Source of the DNA: Sphingobacterium sp. ML3W | Lineage (GTDB): Bacteria; Bacteroidota; Bacteroidia; Sphingobacteriales; Sphingobacteriaceae | Assembly: GCF_000747525.1 (NCBI RefSeq) | Contig: NZ_CP009278.1 | Span: forward strand, 682,001-746,000 | Length of the DNA stretch: 64,000 nt | Direction of reading: 5' to 3' | Shown: positions 16,552 through 25,140 of the stretch, one piece after another | Layout of the letters: each line of letters begins with the position of its first letter | How positions within the stretch are numbered: the stretch's first letter is position 1 | Translations under genes and position numbers: made by a program | The notes under the pieces: model-generated | Databases searched by the model: none | Told to the model about the DNA's origin: nothing | Seen by the model: the letters and a program-made list of their open reading frames with translations, nothing else

Positions 16552-18489
16552 TTAATTCTGTTTAGCCCACCATAATGGAGTTAAGACAGCGTCAGTTCCA
16601 CCAAGTAGTTCTTTTGCTTTGTCATAGCCATTCGGATCACTTTCTCTAAGCGAAGATGGGTATGGTATACGTTGTGGAAAAAACTTAATATTACTTGTTT
16701 TATAATTTCCACTATTAAGATCTGGTAAATTGGTTAAAGTATTTTCTATAGCAGGATTTTCAAAGAATGGTAAACCTAATCTTCGTTGATCGTTCCATGA
16801 TTCTAATGGTAACCAAGGCATATTTGCAATATATTTTTGCGTGATGATTTTGGTCAGGATATCATTTTTTACAGATCCACTTTTGTAGAGGTTATTTACC
16901 GGATATTCGATATTTGCAGTTCCTGCAGTTCCTGTATAACCGTCAATGTATTTCATTGTATGCGAGCTGCCTGGCTCAGCAGTATGGGTGAATTTTGCCG
17001 AAGTACCAAGGCGGTTATAGCTTTCCGAAGCTAAATATTGGGTAGCAAATTGCTCTACTTTCCAATACTCGAAATTGGCTTTAACACCATTTTCATAAGC
17101 AGTTTGTGCAGAGGTTCCGGTATTCCATCCCCTAACAGCAGCTTCTGCCATCAAGAAATATGTTTCCCAGCTCGCGAAAAATATTCTCGAACTATTGCTT
17201 AATCTAAACTCTTTTGATAAGCCCGGTACTTTTCCTACTAACGTTGTTTTTGCTTTGTTTAAAGTTCCTTTTGCAGCCCAATCTCCGATTGCAAATGTAT
17301 TCCAAGTGTATTTAGCATCTAACTTAATGTCATTGCTTTCATTGGCATCTTTGTCATCATCATCTTTTCCAATAACTAACTTGGTTGTTGTTGTGATTGC
17401 ATCTGTCGTATACGAAGGGAAATTAGAAAAAGTAGAACCAGTTAAATCACCAGGTATAAAAAATGCTTTATATGCTCTTGGATCGATAGTGTTTGGTAAT
17501 CCATCTAACCAATATCCTGCAGAAGGATCATTGGTCATTACAGAATAGTGATTCAAATATCTTTTACCGATATAATCGTTTTCTTTAATGGCACTTTGGA
17601 AAGCCGCTCCTAATTGTTCATTAGATTTTATTCCGCCCAATCCAATGTACATATTATTGAGTGTTGTGGATAATACCTGTGAATTCCATTCTCTGGACAT
17701 GACACCAGCTAGATCATTCCATCCGTCAGCTTCTTTAACAGTAAAATTGTCTGCAGCAGTTGTAATCAAATTATTTGTGGCTATTGCTGCTTCGAACTCA
17801 GTTTTTGCTTTTGCAGGGTCAACTTCTGATAGACGCATCGCTAACCTTAAACGCATTGAGTTTGCATATTTTTGCCATTTAGCAAAATCAAACTTGTAAA
17901 CACGGTCAAATTTCTCAATATCTCCCGGAATTTTTATTGCAGGATCTAATTTTTCACTGGCATCTTTAAGTTCGACCAACATGTATTCATAAACATCTTT
18001 AACCGAATTAAATTCCGGGTTGATACCTTGAAAAGCTTCAATTGGAAGCGGTCCGAATAAATCTGAGGCTTCACTCAATAGATATGCTCTCCAAATTCTT
18101 GATACCTGTATTAAGTTGTCGGTGTATTCTTTGCCAGCTCCTTTTGCTTTTTGTTCTTCTGCGACCTGAATTCCAGTATTGGTATTATTGAGCCATTTTG
18201 AAATTTGACTCCAATATACTCCAGACCATTCATCGTTATAAGAACCTCCTGAAATACCAGTTGTAAAATGCTGTCTAGCTGCAGTTTTCCAATACAATAC
18301 GAATGATCTTTCAGCTACATCTGGATTCATCTGTGCTCCAGTAATTGAACCATTTATGAAATATTCAATTTGCACCTGATCACCATTTGCTGCTGTAGGA
18401 GAGGTGTTTATTTCTTCGAATTTGCTACAAGAAGCGAAGCCTGTACTGATCAGTAGGGCTAAGCTGATTTTTGATATGATAGTTTTCAT
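16552..18489 (-). CDS. SusD/RagB-like surface glycan-binding lipoprotein
   Basis: The lipoprotein that forms the lid of a SusC transporter and binds oligosaccharide at the cell surface. Type II signal peptide with lipobox GFASC (Cys near residue 21), followed by SKFEEINTSPTAANG, typical of the SusD_2 subgroup. The rest is the tetratricopeptide-like helical SusD fold (645 residues) and ends normally. It starts 11 bp downstream of the SusC gene on the same strand. The ligand cannot be read from sequence; the ROK regulator and NagX neighbour favour an amino-sugar-containing glycan (inference). Confidence 0.93.
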   Translation of the reverse strand: MKTIISKISLALLISTGFASCSKFEEINTSPTAANGDQVQIEYFINGSITGAQMNPDVAERSFVLYWKTAARQHFTTGISGGSYNDEWSGVYWSQISKWLNNTNTGIQVAEEQKAKGAGKEYTDNLIQVSRIWRAYLLSEASDLFGPLPIEAFQGINPEFNSVKDVYEYMLVELKDASEKLDPAIKIPGDIEKFDRVYKFDFAKWQKYANSMRLRLAMRLSEVDPAKAKTEFEAAIATNNLITTAADNFTVKEADGWNDLAGVMSREWNSQVLSTTLNNMYIGLGGIKSNEQLGAAFQSAIKENDYIGKRYLNHYSVMTNDPSAGYWLDGLPNTIDPRAYKAFFIPGDLTGSTFSNFPSYTTDAITTTTKLVIGKDDDDKDANESNDIKLDAKYTWNTFAIGDWAAKGTLNKAKTTLVGKVPGLSKEFRLSNSSRIFFASWETYFLMAEAAVRGWNTGTSAQTAYENGVKANFEYWKVEQFATQYLASESYNRLGTSAKFTHTAEPGSSHTMKYIDGYTGTAGTANIEYPVNNLYKSGSVKNDILTKIITQKYIANMPWLPLESWNDQRRLGLPFFENPAIENTLTNLPDLNSGNYKTSNIKFFPQRIPYPSSLRESDPNGYDKAKELLGGTDAVLTPLWWAKQN

Positions 18490-18500
18490 TATAGTAAGTT

Positions 18501-21500
18501 TTAAAAGCCTAATGTTACGTTAAAGAAATATGAACGTGATGTAGGGGTTGAGAAGTTTTCAAAGCCACTAGCGTTGCTACTAATTGAAAATACTGATTCT
18601 GGATCAACACCATTTCCATAACTTTTGATCATCCAAACATTATTTGCTGTAATGCCGATTTTCGCACGTTGTATAAAATTGCCCTTAAATAGTGTAGATG
18701 GTAATGAATAGGTTAAGTTAACATTTCGTAAACGGATGTTCGTAGCATCATAAATGTTCGCTTCTCCAATTCCTAAGTTTCCATTTTCAGCTATTGCTTT
18801 CCAATAACGCTGTGGAGAAACTTCTTTATTATTTTGCTCTAATTTGCCATTATTATTAAAAACACCATCTACGATAAAATTGTCTCTTTTACCGTCAATT
18901 ACTGTGGCTGCTGCAGTTCCGTTTCCTTGAAGTGCTACATTGGTTCCAGAGAAAAATTCTCCACCAAATCTTCCGTCGATTTGGAAATTGAATGCAAAGT
19001 TTTTATAATTAAAGGAGTTTGTCCAGCCAACTAGTGCTGTAGGAGATTGATTTCCTAGTTTTTCAATTTCAGATGTTGCTTGTGGTAAGCCATTTCCGTC
19101 CAATAAAAGCTGTCCCAGGTAAGGGCTTTTTTCATCTGTTACTCTCAAAAATTTTGTACCTAAGATATCGCCATATAGACTTCCTGTTACTGCACGTACG
19201 GCAACATTGTCAAAACCTCCTAGAGGGTAATAATCGCGGTCTGACGTTAGTGAAATGATTTTATTTTTGTTTTTAGAGAAGTTAACACTGGTATTCCATG
19301 ATAAACCTTCTTTGTTATCTAGAATTGTACCATTCAACATGATTTCAATACCCTGATTTTGTATATTACCAGCGTTTACCATCTCAAAGCTATACCCACT
19401 CATTGGATTCATCGGTAATGCAATAAGTTGGTTTGTTGCATTTGTTTTATACCAAGAGAAATCGAATCCTAAGCGGCTATTGAACATTCTTAATTCAAAA
19501 CCTGCTTCTACTGTTTTGATTAACTCACTGACAATATTTGGATTGTATTTGGTGTTGTCTCGATTTGCAACTGTATTTCCATCAGGATCTTTTCCAGTAC
19601 TATAGACATTGAATAATTTATACGAACGTAAATCATTTCCTACAGCAGCGTATGAAGCCCTTAATTTCGTGAAATTTAACCATGAAGGCATTGTACCACC
19701 ATTCTTCGATATCATTTCAGATAAAATAAGTGATGTACTTACTGATGGGTAAAAGAAGGAACGGTTCTCCTCAAGTAACGCTGAGGACCAGTCATTTCTT
19801 CCTGTCAGGTTAATAAACCAAAAGTTATCATAATCAATTTCGGCAGTAGCATAAAGTGAATTGATTTGTTTTCTATAGAAGGTTTCATCAACTGAAGGAT
19901 TGTTTTTACCATTGTTGATGGTGAAAATATCAGGTACTTGTAAGTCTCCAGCATTTGCACTCAACCCAGTTTCTTTGGTGTTCATTATTTGTCCAAAAAG
20001 GGATGCTGATCCTCCCCATTTGCCTACCAAATCATCCTTTCTTGCATTCAAAGCAATGGTGTAATTGTTTTCAAAGAAAGTATTTTTTCCTAGCGAATAT
20101 CGACCTGTTGTTGCTAAAGGACTTCCTGAATAGATTCTATCATTGTAATTCGTTGAATAACGATCCGACCCAACTCTACCTTCTACATCTAACCAATCAG
20201 TTAGGACATACTTGATGTTTGCATTCATGATGTAACGATCACGAACATCCTGATTGAGTCTATATTTAGCTAACCAATATGGATTTGTTGAATTTGATGT
20301 ACCATACCAGTTCATCTTACCATCTTCATTGATTGGGTTTTTGAAATCCAAAATATTCAAATCTCTGGGCATTCTAAACAAAGTCGAATATACGTTTGAC
20401 GAGTTTTGACCTGCTTGTGGGCGATTTAAAGCTTCGGTGTTCATATATTGAACTTTGACATCAGTAATCCACCGCTTATTCGGACCAAATGTCGTATTGA
20501 CTTTAGATAGTAGGTTTATTCTTCTAAATGTTGAACCAGGGATTTTACTATCATCATTCAAATAGGTTGCCGAAGTATATACATTTGTGTTTTCTCCTAT
20601 TTGTTGTTGAAACGAAAGATTTTGAGTGTGGTTGATACCAGTTTTAAAAAAATTGCCGATATTATCATAGGCAGTCTCAATTTCTGGGCCCCAATTTTCA
20701 GTGCTCGTTTTCTCACCTACCCCATCCTTTCCCTGACCAAAATTATTTTGGATCTCTGGGGTCATAAAAATGGATTCTAGACCAAGTGTAGAAGAAAAGG
20801 TGATTCCTGTTCCTTTTTGCAGCTTACCAGATTTCGTAGTAATAACAATTGCTCCATTTCCTGCTCTTGAACCATAAATGGCAGATGCTGCTCCAGATTT
20901 TAAAACAGACATGCTTTCAATGTCTTCTGGGTTGATATCACCAAGTCCACTCCCCATATCTAATGAGGGATTCCAATAATCATTATTTTTTGCTCCAATG
21001 AAGTTGTTAACCGGTACACCATCGACAATAATTAATGGTTGATTATCTCCTGTTAGTGAGTTATTTCCTCTTAATGTTAATTTGGTGGAGGATGCAGGGC
21101 CGTTTGACCCTTTAATAACTTGTAAACCAGATACTTTTCCGACTAAGGCATTCGCAATATTATTTTCTTTAGTTTCTAATAATTGCTCTGACTTTACTTC
21201 TTGAAAAGAATATCCAAGTGCTTTTTTCTCACGTTTTATTCCCATAGCGGTTACCACCACTTCACCCAAAGCTTCCGAATCTTGGACTAAGGAAACATTA
21301 ATCGTTTTAGTTGAACCGACTACAATTTCTGTTGCTTTATAACCAATGTTTGAAAATCGCAGTGTTTCGCCTGCTGCTGCTTGGATGGTAAATGTACCAT
21401 TTGCGCTTGTTTGTGTTCCGCGCGCTGTACCTTTTACGGATACGGTAACGCCAGAAACTGGGCCTGTAGCATCTGTTACCGTTCCAGTAATAGTTTGCTG

Positions 21501-21572
21501 TGCGAATAAGGATGATGCACTAAATAGGGTGCATAATGCCAAACCTGCACTTTTTTTGTAGAAATAACTCAT
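18501..21572 (-). CDS. SusC/RagA-like TonB-dependent outer-membrane transporter
   Basis: An outer-membrane beta-barrel of 1023 residues that imports oligosaccharide using TonB energy, paired with the adjacent SusD. The signal peptide ends near SLFAQ. A carboxypeptidase-regulatory-like domain follows (TITGTVTDATGPVSG, about 28-105), then a TonB-box region (EALGEVVVTAMGIKRE), the plug domain (about 115-245) with the SusC-type IIVDGVPVNN motif, and the barrel ending in FNVTLGF, a typical final strand with terminal Phe. The gene appears intact. It starts 22 bp downstream of the ROK gene, so ROK-SusC-SusD is probably one operon. Confidence 0.95.
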   Translation of the reverse strand: MSYFYKKSAGLALCTLFSASSLFAQQTITGTVTDATGPVSGVTVSVKGTARGTQTSANGTFTIQAAAGETLRFSNIGYKATEIVVGSTKTINVSLVQDSEALGEVVVTAMGIKREKKALGYSFQEVKSEQLLETKENNIANALVGKVSGLQVIKGSNGPASSTKLTLRGNNSLTGDNQPLIIVDGVPVNNFIGAKNNDYWNPSLDMGSGLGDINPEDIESMSVLKSGAASAIYGSRAGNGAIVITTKSGKLQKGTGITFSSTLGLESIFMTPEIQNNFGQGKDGVGEKTSTENWGPEIETAYDNIGNFFKTGINHTQNLSFQQQIGENTNVYTSATYLNDDSKIPGSTFRRINLLSKVNTTFGPNKRWITDVKVQYMNTEALNRPQAGQNSSNVYSTLFRMPRDLNILDFKNPINEDGKMNWYGTSNSTNPYWLAKYRLNQDVRDRYIMNANIKYVLTDWLDVEGRVGSDRYSTNYNDRIYSGSPLATTGRYSLGKNTFFENNYTIALNARKDDLVGKWGGSASLFGQIMNTKETGLSANAGDLQVPDIFTINNGKNNPSVDETFYRKQINSLYATAEIDYDNFWFINLTGRNDWSSALLEENRSFFYPSVSTSLILSEMISKNGGTMPSWLNFTKLRASYAAVGNDLRSYKLFNVYSTGKDPDGNTVANRDNTKYNPNIVSELIKTVEAGFELRMFNSRLGFDFSWYKTNATNQLIALPMNPMSGYSFEMVNAGNIQNQGIEIMLNGTILDNKEGLSWNTSVNFSKNKNKIISLTSDRDYYPLGGFDNVAVRAVTGSLYGDILGTKFLRVTDEKSPYLGQLLLDGNGLPQATSEIEKLGNQSPTALVGWTNSFNYKNFAFNFQIDGRFGGEFFSGTNVALQGNGTAAATVIDGKRDNFIVDGVFNNNGKLEQNNKEVSPQRYWKAIAENGNLGIGEANIYDATNIRLRNVNLTYSLPSTLFKGNFIQRAKIGITANNVWMIKSYGNGVDPESVFSISSNASGFENFSTPTSRSYFFNVTLGF

Positions 21573-21594
21573 AATAAGTGATTTATAAGTGTGA

Positions 21595-22767
21595 TTAGTT
21601 AGCTTTTATTAGGGTTTGTGTTAAGTTTTCTATGACGAAGGCGGCAGTGCCTAAGCTCTGTGCCTGCTTATTTGTATTTGATATTTTTAATTCTGTTGCT
21701 TGAGCTAGTCTTGGTATGCAAAATTCATTAATAGCTGTTTGTATCTGGGGCATGAGTATAGTTCCTGCCTTGGCTCCTCTTCCACTAATGATTATTGCTT
21801 CTGGATTGAGGATGTGAATTAATGTTGCAATACCTTTTCCGAGCATATAACCAATTTTCCCTAGGCTGGCTACGGCAAGTTGATCGCCATTGATAGCACT
21901 TTCCAATAGTGCATCTCCTTGAGCTAAAAGATTATTATGTTGTTCGGATTCTAAACTTGACTTTTCTCCTGAATTTAATGCAGCTTGGACATTTTTTACT
22001 GCAGCGGTTAAAGATGCTTCGACTTCTAAACAACCTTTTTTTCCGCACGAACATAATTCATTACTGTCACTAAGCGGAATATGGCTAAATTCTCCGGCGT
22101 AACCGCTCGATCCTTTAAATATCTGATCGTTTACAATCATACCTAGGCCTACTCCCCAATTTAAATTGATGACTAATGAGTTTTTTATATTTTTAGCCGC
22201 ACCAAATTTTTGTTCTGAAAAGGCGATGCAGGTAGAATCGTTTTCAATAATAGTCGGTATTTTGAAGTGTTCGGAGATATGTTTTTTGATATGGTGTAAT
22301 TTAGATTGTTTATTAAACGAATCATTGATTCCTTTTTCTGTGTCAACGAAGCCAGGCATACTGATGCCGATACCTAAAAAATTTGCTTCAGGGATTTTGG
22401 ATGAAGCTATTACTTCTTCTGTTGCATTGATGATAATTTCTAAAGCTTTATTATTTTTTAGTGGATTATATAAATCCACATTTTCTGAAACACTATTGTT
22501 TTCTAAATCAAAAATGTAAATAGACGTGTAATATTGATCCAGAGCTATGACTAATGTATAGATAGGGAGTTTGTTGTTAAGTTTAAATTGGATTGCTCTT
22601 CTTCCTCCTGTAGACACAGCGAGGTCATTGCCTTCAATTAAATCCATTTCTAATAATGAATTTATCGACTTTGTAATGACTGGTATGCTTTTGTTAAAAA
22701 CCTTACTCAGTTGGGCAATCGATTGCAATTTTTGAAAGTATATAGCTTTAATAATTTGACTATTCAT
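21595..22767 (-). CDS. ROK-family transcriptional regulator
   Basis: An N-terminal winged helix-turn-helix (about 15-75) fused to a ROK domain (about 80-385), the NagC/Mlc/XylR layout. The ROK zinc site is present: His in GEFSHIP and the CSCGKKGCLE motif. The catalytic-type Asp is kept in ENDSTCIAFSE, but the N-terminal phosphate-binding segment (ALDQYYTSIYI) lacks the GGTK motif of sugar kinases, so it is most likely a sugar-sensing repressor. As first gene of the susCD operon it is the natural regulator of that operon. The start MNSQIIKAIYF is the first ATG and gives a complete HTH. Confidence 0.9.
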   Translation of the reverse strand: MNSQIIKAIYFQKLQSIAQLSKVFNKSIPVITKSINSLLEMDLIEGNDLAVSTGGRRAIQFKLNNKLPIYTLVIALDQYYTSIYIFDLENNSVSENVDLYNPLKNNKALEIIINATEEVIASSKIPEANFLGIGISMPGFVDTEKGINDSFNKQSKLHHIKKHISEHFKIPTIIENDSTCIAFSEQKFGAAKNIKNSLVINLNWGVGLGMIVNDQIFKGSSGYAGEFSHIPLSDSNELCSCGKKGCLEVEASLTAAVKNVQAALNSGEKSSLESEQHNNLLAQGDALLESAINGDQLAVASLGKIGYMLGKGIATLIHILNPEAIIISGRGAKAGTILMPQIQTAINEFCIPRLAQATELKISNTNKQAQSLGTAAFVIENLTQTLIKAN

Positions 22768-22791
22768 AACTGGATTGGTTTTCCGTTAAGA

Positions 22792-22799
22792 CAAAGTTA
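22792..22799 (-). promoter_or_regulatory. Candidate -7 element of the ROK-SusCD operon
   Basis: On the minus strand TAACTTTG matches TAnnTTTG and lies 25 bp upstream of the ROK start codon. No good -33 element was found. Confidence 0.4.
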
Positions 22800-23102
22800 T
22801 GATAATATTTCTAAAAGATGAAATACTTTTTATTTTTTTTTAAGAAGTATGAATTGTTATTGCTTAAAATTATTATTAGGAATGGTGTTAGTTTCAATTA
22901 TGAAATTAAAATCTTGATAGATTTAAAATGTTTTAGGTTTTATTTTTACTTTTTTGGAATAAGATAATATTTGTTAAACTTCAAAAGTTTATTGGAACAC
23001 AATTAATGGAATATCGGTATTGTTTGTGCTATTTGTTATTTGTTTGCAGTAATCGAACGATTTTGATTGGTGAAAATGGTCTATTTTCTGCCCTAAAAAC
23101 AA

Positions 23103-23110
23103 TATCTTTG
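23103..23110 (+). promoter_or_regulatory. Candidate -7 element of the nagX-like gene
   Basis: TATCTTTG matches TAnnTTTG and ends 17 bp before the ATG, giving a very short leader. The -33 element is weak. Confidence 0.45.
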
Positions 23111-23127
23111 GTTCAAATAAACGAATT

Positions 23128-24342
23128 ATGAAACAACGTTATTATTCACTTGACGTATTTCGCGGTGCTACAGTTGCGCTGATGATTATGGTCAATAATC
23201 CGGGGACATGGTCGCATATGTTCGCACCCTTAAAGCATGCAGGATGGCATGGCTGCTCACCAACAGATCTGGTTTTCCCCTTTTTCTTATTTGCAGTAGG
23301 TAATGCGATGTCATTTGTTATCCCACGCTTGCAAGAGGCGGGTGATGCCATCTTCTGGAAAAAAGTAATCAAGCGTACTGTTCTGATTTTTGCTATAGGT
23401 TTATTTCTGAATTGGGCACCTTTTGTCCAATGGAATGGCGATACTCTGGGATTGAAACATTGGGTGAATCCGGATAATGCTGAAAAAGGTATTCGAATCT
23501 TTGGTGTTTTGCAGCGTATTGCTTTGGCATATTGTTTTGCTTCGGTTTTAGCTTATTATTTTAAAGAGAAAACGCTCATTTGGATTTCTGCGCTTATCTT
23601 GTTGGTCTATTGGGGTATTTGTGCTTTTGCTGGTCAAGCGGGAGATCCATATAGTTTAGCGGGCTGGTTTGGTACAGCAATCGATATTAAGATTTTGGGT
23701 ATAGCCCACGTTTATAAAGGTGAGGGTGTCCCTTTTGATCCTGAAGGATTGATGAGTACATTGCCTACTATTGTACAGGTCGTATTTGGTTATTTAGCTG
23801 GTACGTTTATCAAGAAACATGGACAGGTAGATTGGCTATGGTCTAAAGTTCCAGAGAGTAAAGAACCCCATTTTAAATTGCTTTCGGGCTTATTTGTTAC
23901 CGGATTTATTTTGGTGGTATTGGGATGGGTTTGGTCTTTGGGCTTTCCAATCAATAAGAAAATATGGTCAAGTTCCTATGTGTTGTATACAACAGGACTT
24001 GGTATGATGACAATTGGTGGTATGATTTGGTTTATCGAAGTGCAGGGAGTGAAGAATGGTGTTACCAAATTTTTTGATGTATTTGGTAAGAACCCCTTAT
24101 TTATCTTTGTATTGAGTGGTGTCTTACCGCGTTTAGTCGGGCTTATTCGAATACCAAATGGGGTAGGGGAAGAGGGGCAGCAAGTGTATACCAATGCATT
24201 TACCTGGTTTTATACGACAATTTGTAAGCCTTTACCGGGGCCTCCTGAAGTGGGTTCGTTCTTTTATTCCCTATGTTTTTTAGCATTCATGTGGCTGATC
24301 TGTTTTTACTTGGATAAAAAGAAAATCTATGTAAAAGTCTAG
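23128..24342 (+). CDS. nagX: NagX/HGSNAT-like inner-membrane acyltransferase family protein (DUF5009)
   Basis: A polytopic membrane protein of 404 residues with about ten to twelve hydrophobic helices. It starts with RYYSLDVFRGATVALMIMVN and has HAGWHGCSPTDLVFPFFLF, both typical of the DUF5009/DUF1624 family related to human heparan-alpha-glucosaminide N-acetyltransferase; the conserved His/Asp-rich first loop is intact. Bacterial members called NagX occur in N-acetylglucosamine utilisation loci, but their exact reaction is not settled. Divergent from the ROK-SusCD operon. Role in amino-sugar handling at the inner membrane is inferred from family and context. Confidence 0.82.
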   Translation: MKQRYYSLDVFRGATVALMIMVNNPGTWSHMFAPLKHAGWHGCSPTDLVFPFFLFAVGNAMSFVIPRLQEAGDAIFWKKVIKRTVLIFAIGLFLNWAPFVQWNGDTLGLKHWVNPDNAEKGIRIFGVLQRIALAYCFASVLAYYFKEKTLIWISALILLVYWGICAFAGQAGDPYSLAGWFGTAIDIKILGIAHVYKGEGVPFDPEGLMSTLPTIVQVVFGYLAGTFIKKHGQVDWLWSKVPESKEPHFKLLSGLFVTGFILVVLGWVWSLGFPINKKIWSSSYVLYTTGLGMMTIGGMIWFIEVQGVKNGVTKFFDVFGKNPLFIFVLSGVLPRLVGLIRIPNGVGEEGQQVYTNAFTWFYTTICKPLPGPPEVGSFFYSLCFLAFMWLICFYLDKKKIYVKV

Positions 24343-24500
24343 CTCTTATACTTAGTTAAGTATGCTATGCAATTGCTACACTGTTGTCATACGGCAAAGC
24401 AGCGCTGCGTATAAGTGATAAGCCAATGATTGGTAGATCTGCACACAAGCGTCTATGCCTTGATAGTGAGGGTATACCTGAATTTTAATCTGCATTAATT

Positions 24501-24530
24501 TTTGTGGGTTAAAGTTTATTGCTACCTTTG
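24501..24530 (+). promoter_or_regulatory. rpsO promoter
   Basis: TTTG (24501-24504), 18 nt, TACCTTTG (24523-24530): a close match to the Bacteroidota housekeeping promoter. It ends 45 bp before the rpsO ATG. Confidence 0.75.
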
Positions 24531-24575
24531 CAGTCAATTAACAAAAATTTTTAACGCTTTAATATTATTTCAGAG

Positions 24576-24854
24576 ATGTATTTAAGTAAAGAGTACAAAG
24601 CAGATATCTTCGCGGAATTTGCAGGTTCGGCAACGAACACAGGTTCTACAGAAGGACAAGTAGCTTTATTCACTAAGAGAATTGCTCACTTAACTGAGCA
24701 TTTGAAAAAAAACAGAAAAGATTTTAACACACAACGTGCCCTACAAATGTTAGTAGGTAAACGTCGTTCATTATTAGCTTACCTGTTCAAAACTGATATC
24801 AACCGTTACCGTGCGATCATTAAAGGTCTAGGTTTACGTGATATCATCAAATAA
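24576..24854 (+). CDS. rpsO: 30S ribosomal protein S15
   Basis: A primary binder of 16S rRNA in the central domain of the small subunit. The 92 residues show the S15 signatures TGSTEGQVALFT, HLTEHLKKNRKDF and LVGKRRSLLAYL. It has its own promoter and terminator and is followed by pnp, the classical bacterial order. Elsewhere S15 represses its own mRNA; a regulatory leader was not evident here. Confidence 0.97.
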   Translation: MYLSKEYKADIFAEFAGSATNTGSTEGQVALFTKRIAHLTEHLKKNRKDFNTQRALQMLVGKRRSLLAYLFKTDINRYRAIIKGLGLRDIIK

Positions 24855-24875
24855 GCTTTTAGTATAAAACTTTAG

Positions 24876-24903
24876 AAAAGCCGTCTCCTTCGAGATGGCT
24901 TTT
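24876..24903 (+). terminator. rpsO terminator
   Basis: A 12-bp stem with one G-T wobble (24876-24887 with 24892-24903) and a CTTC loop, followed by further T residues. Confidence 0.88.
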
Positions 24904-25039
24904 TTTTGTTCCCCTGTTTTTTGAAATGTTGTTTTTAACTGCTCAATGTCGCGCTAAAATAATCTGCTATGGTGGAGGAGATAATGTTAAGTTGCTTTGA
25001 CATGCAATTATAGTAGTATATAAAAGCAAGTTATCTAAG

Positions 25040-25069
25040 TTTGATTCTGAAAATTTTACCTTATCTTTG
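25040..25069 (+). promoter_or_regulatory. pnp promoter
   Basis: TTTG (25040-25043), 18 nt, TATCTTTG (25062-25069), the same geometry as the rpsO promoter 540 bp upstream. The implied leader is about 65 nt. Confidence 0.72.
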
Positions 25070-25140
25070 CGATGAAATTAAATAGTTTTAATAATAGGTA
25101 TGCCGCCAAAAGATGAAAAGCATATCGCAAATAACAACGA

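Larger units (their letters stand above)
22768..23127. promoter_or_regulatory. Divergent intergenic region between ROK operon and nagX-like gene
   Basis: 360 bp of very AT-rich DNA with no convincing reading frame. It must hold both divergent promoters. Candidate -7 elements are given separately at 22792-22799 (minus) and 23103-23110 (plus). No long inverted repeat that would mark a ROK operator was found by eye. Confidence 0.5.

Noticed and set aside
17195-17899. Two plus-strand frames (117 and 103 codons) within the susD-like gene
   Set aside because: Antisense shadows of a gene with a clear lipobox and SusD fold.
24342-24500. Short palindromes (ATACTTAGTTAAGTAT, GCAGCGCTGC) after the nagX-like gene
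   Set aside because: Short dyads with no T run and no sign of an RNA family; too weak to call a terminator or riboswitch.
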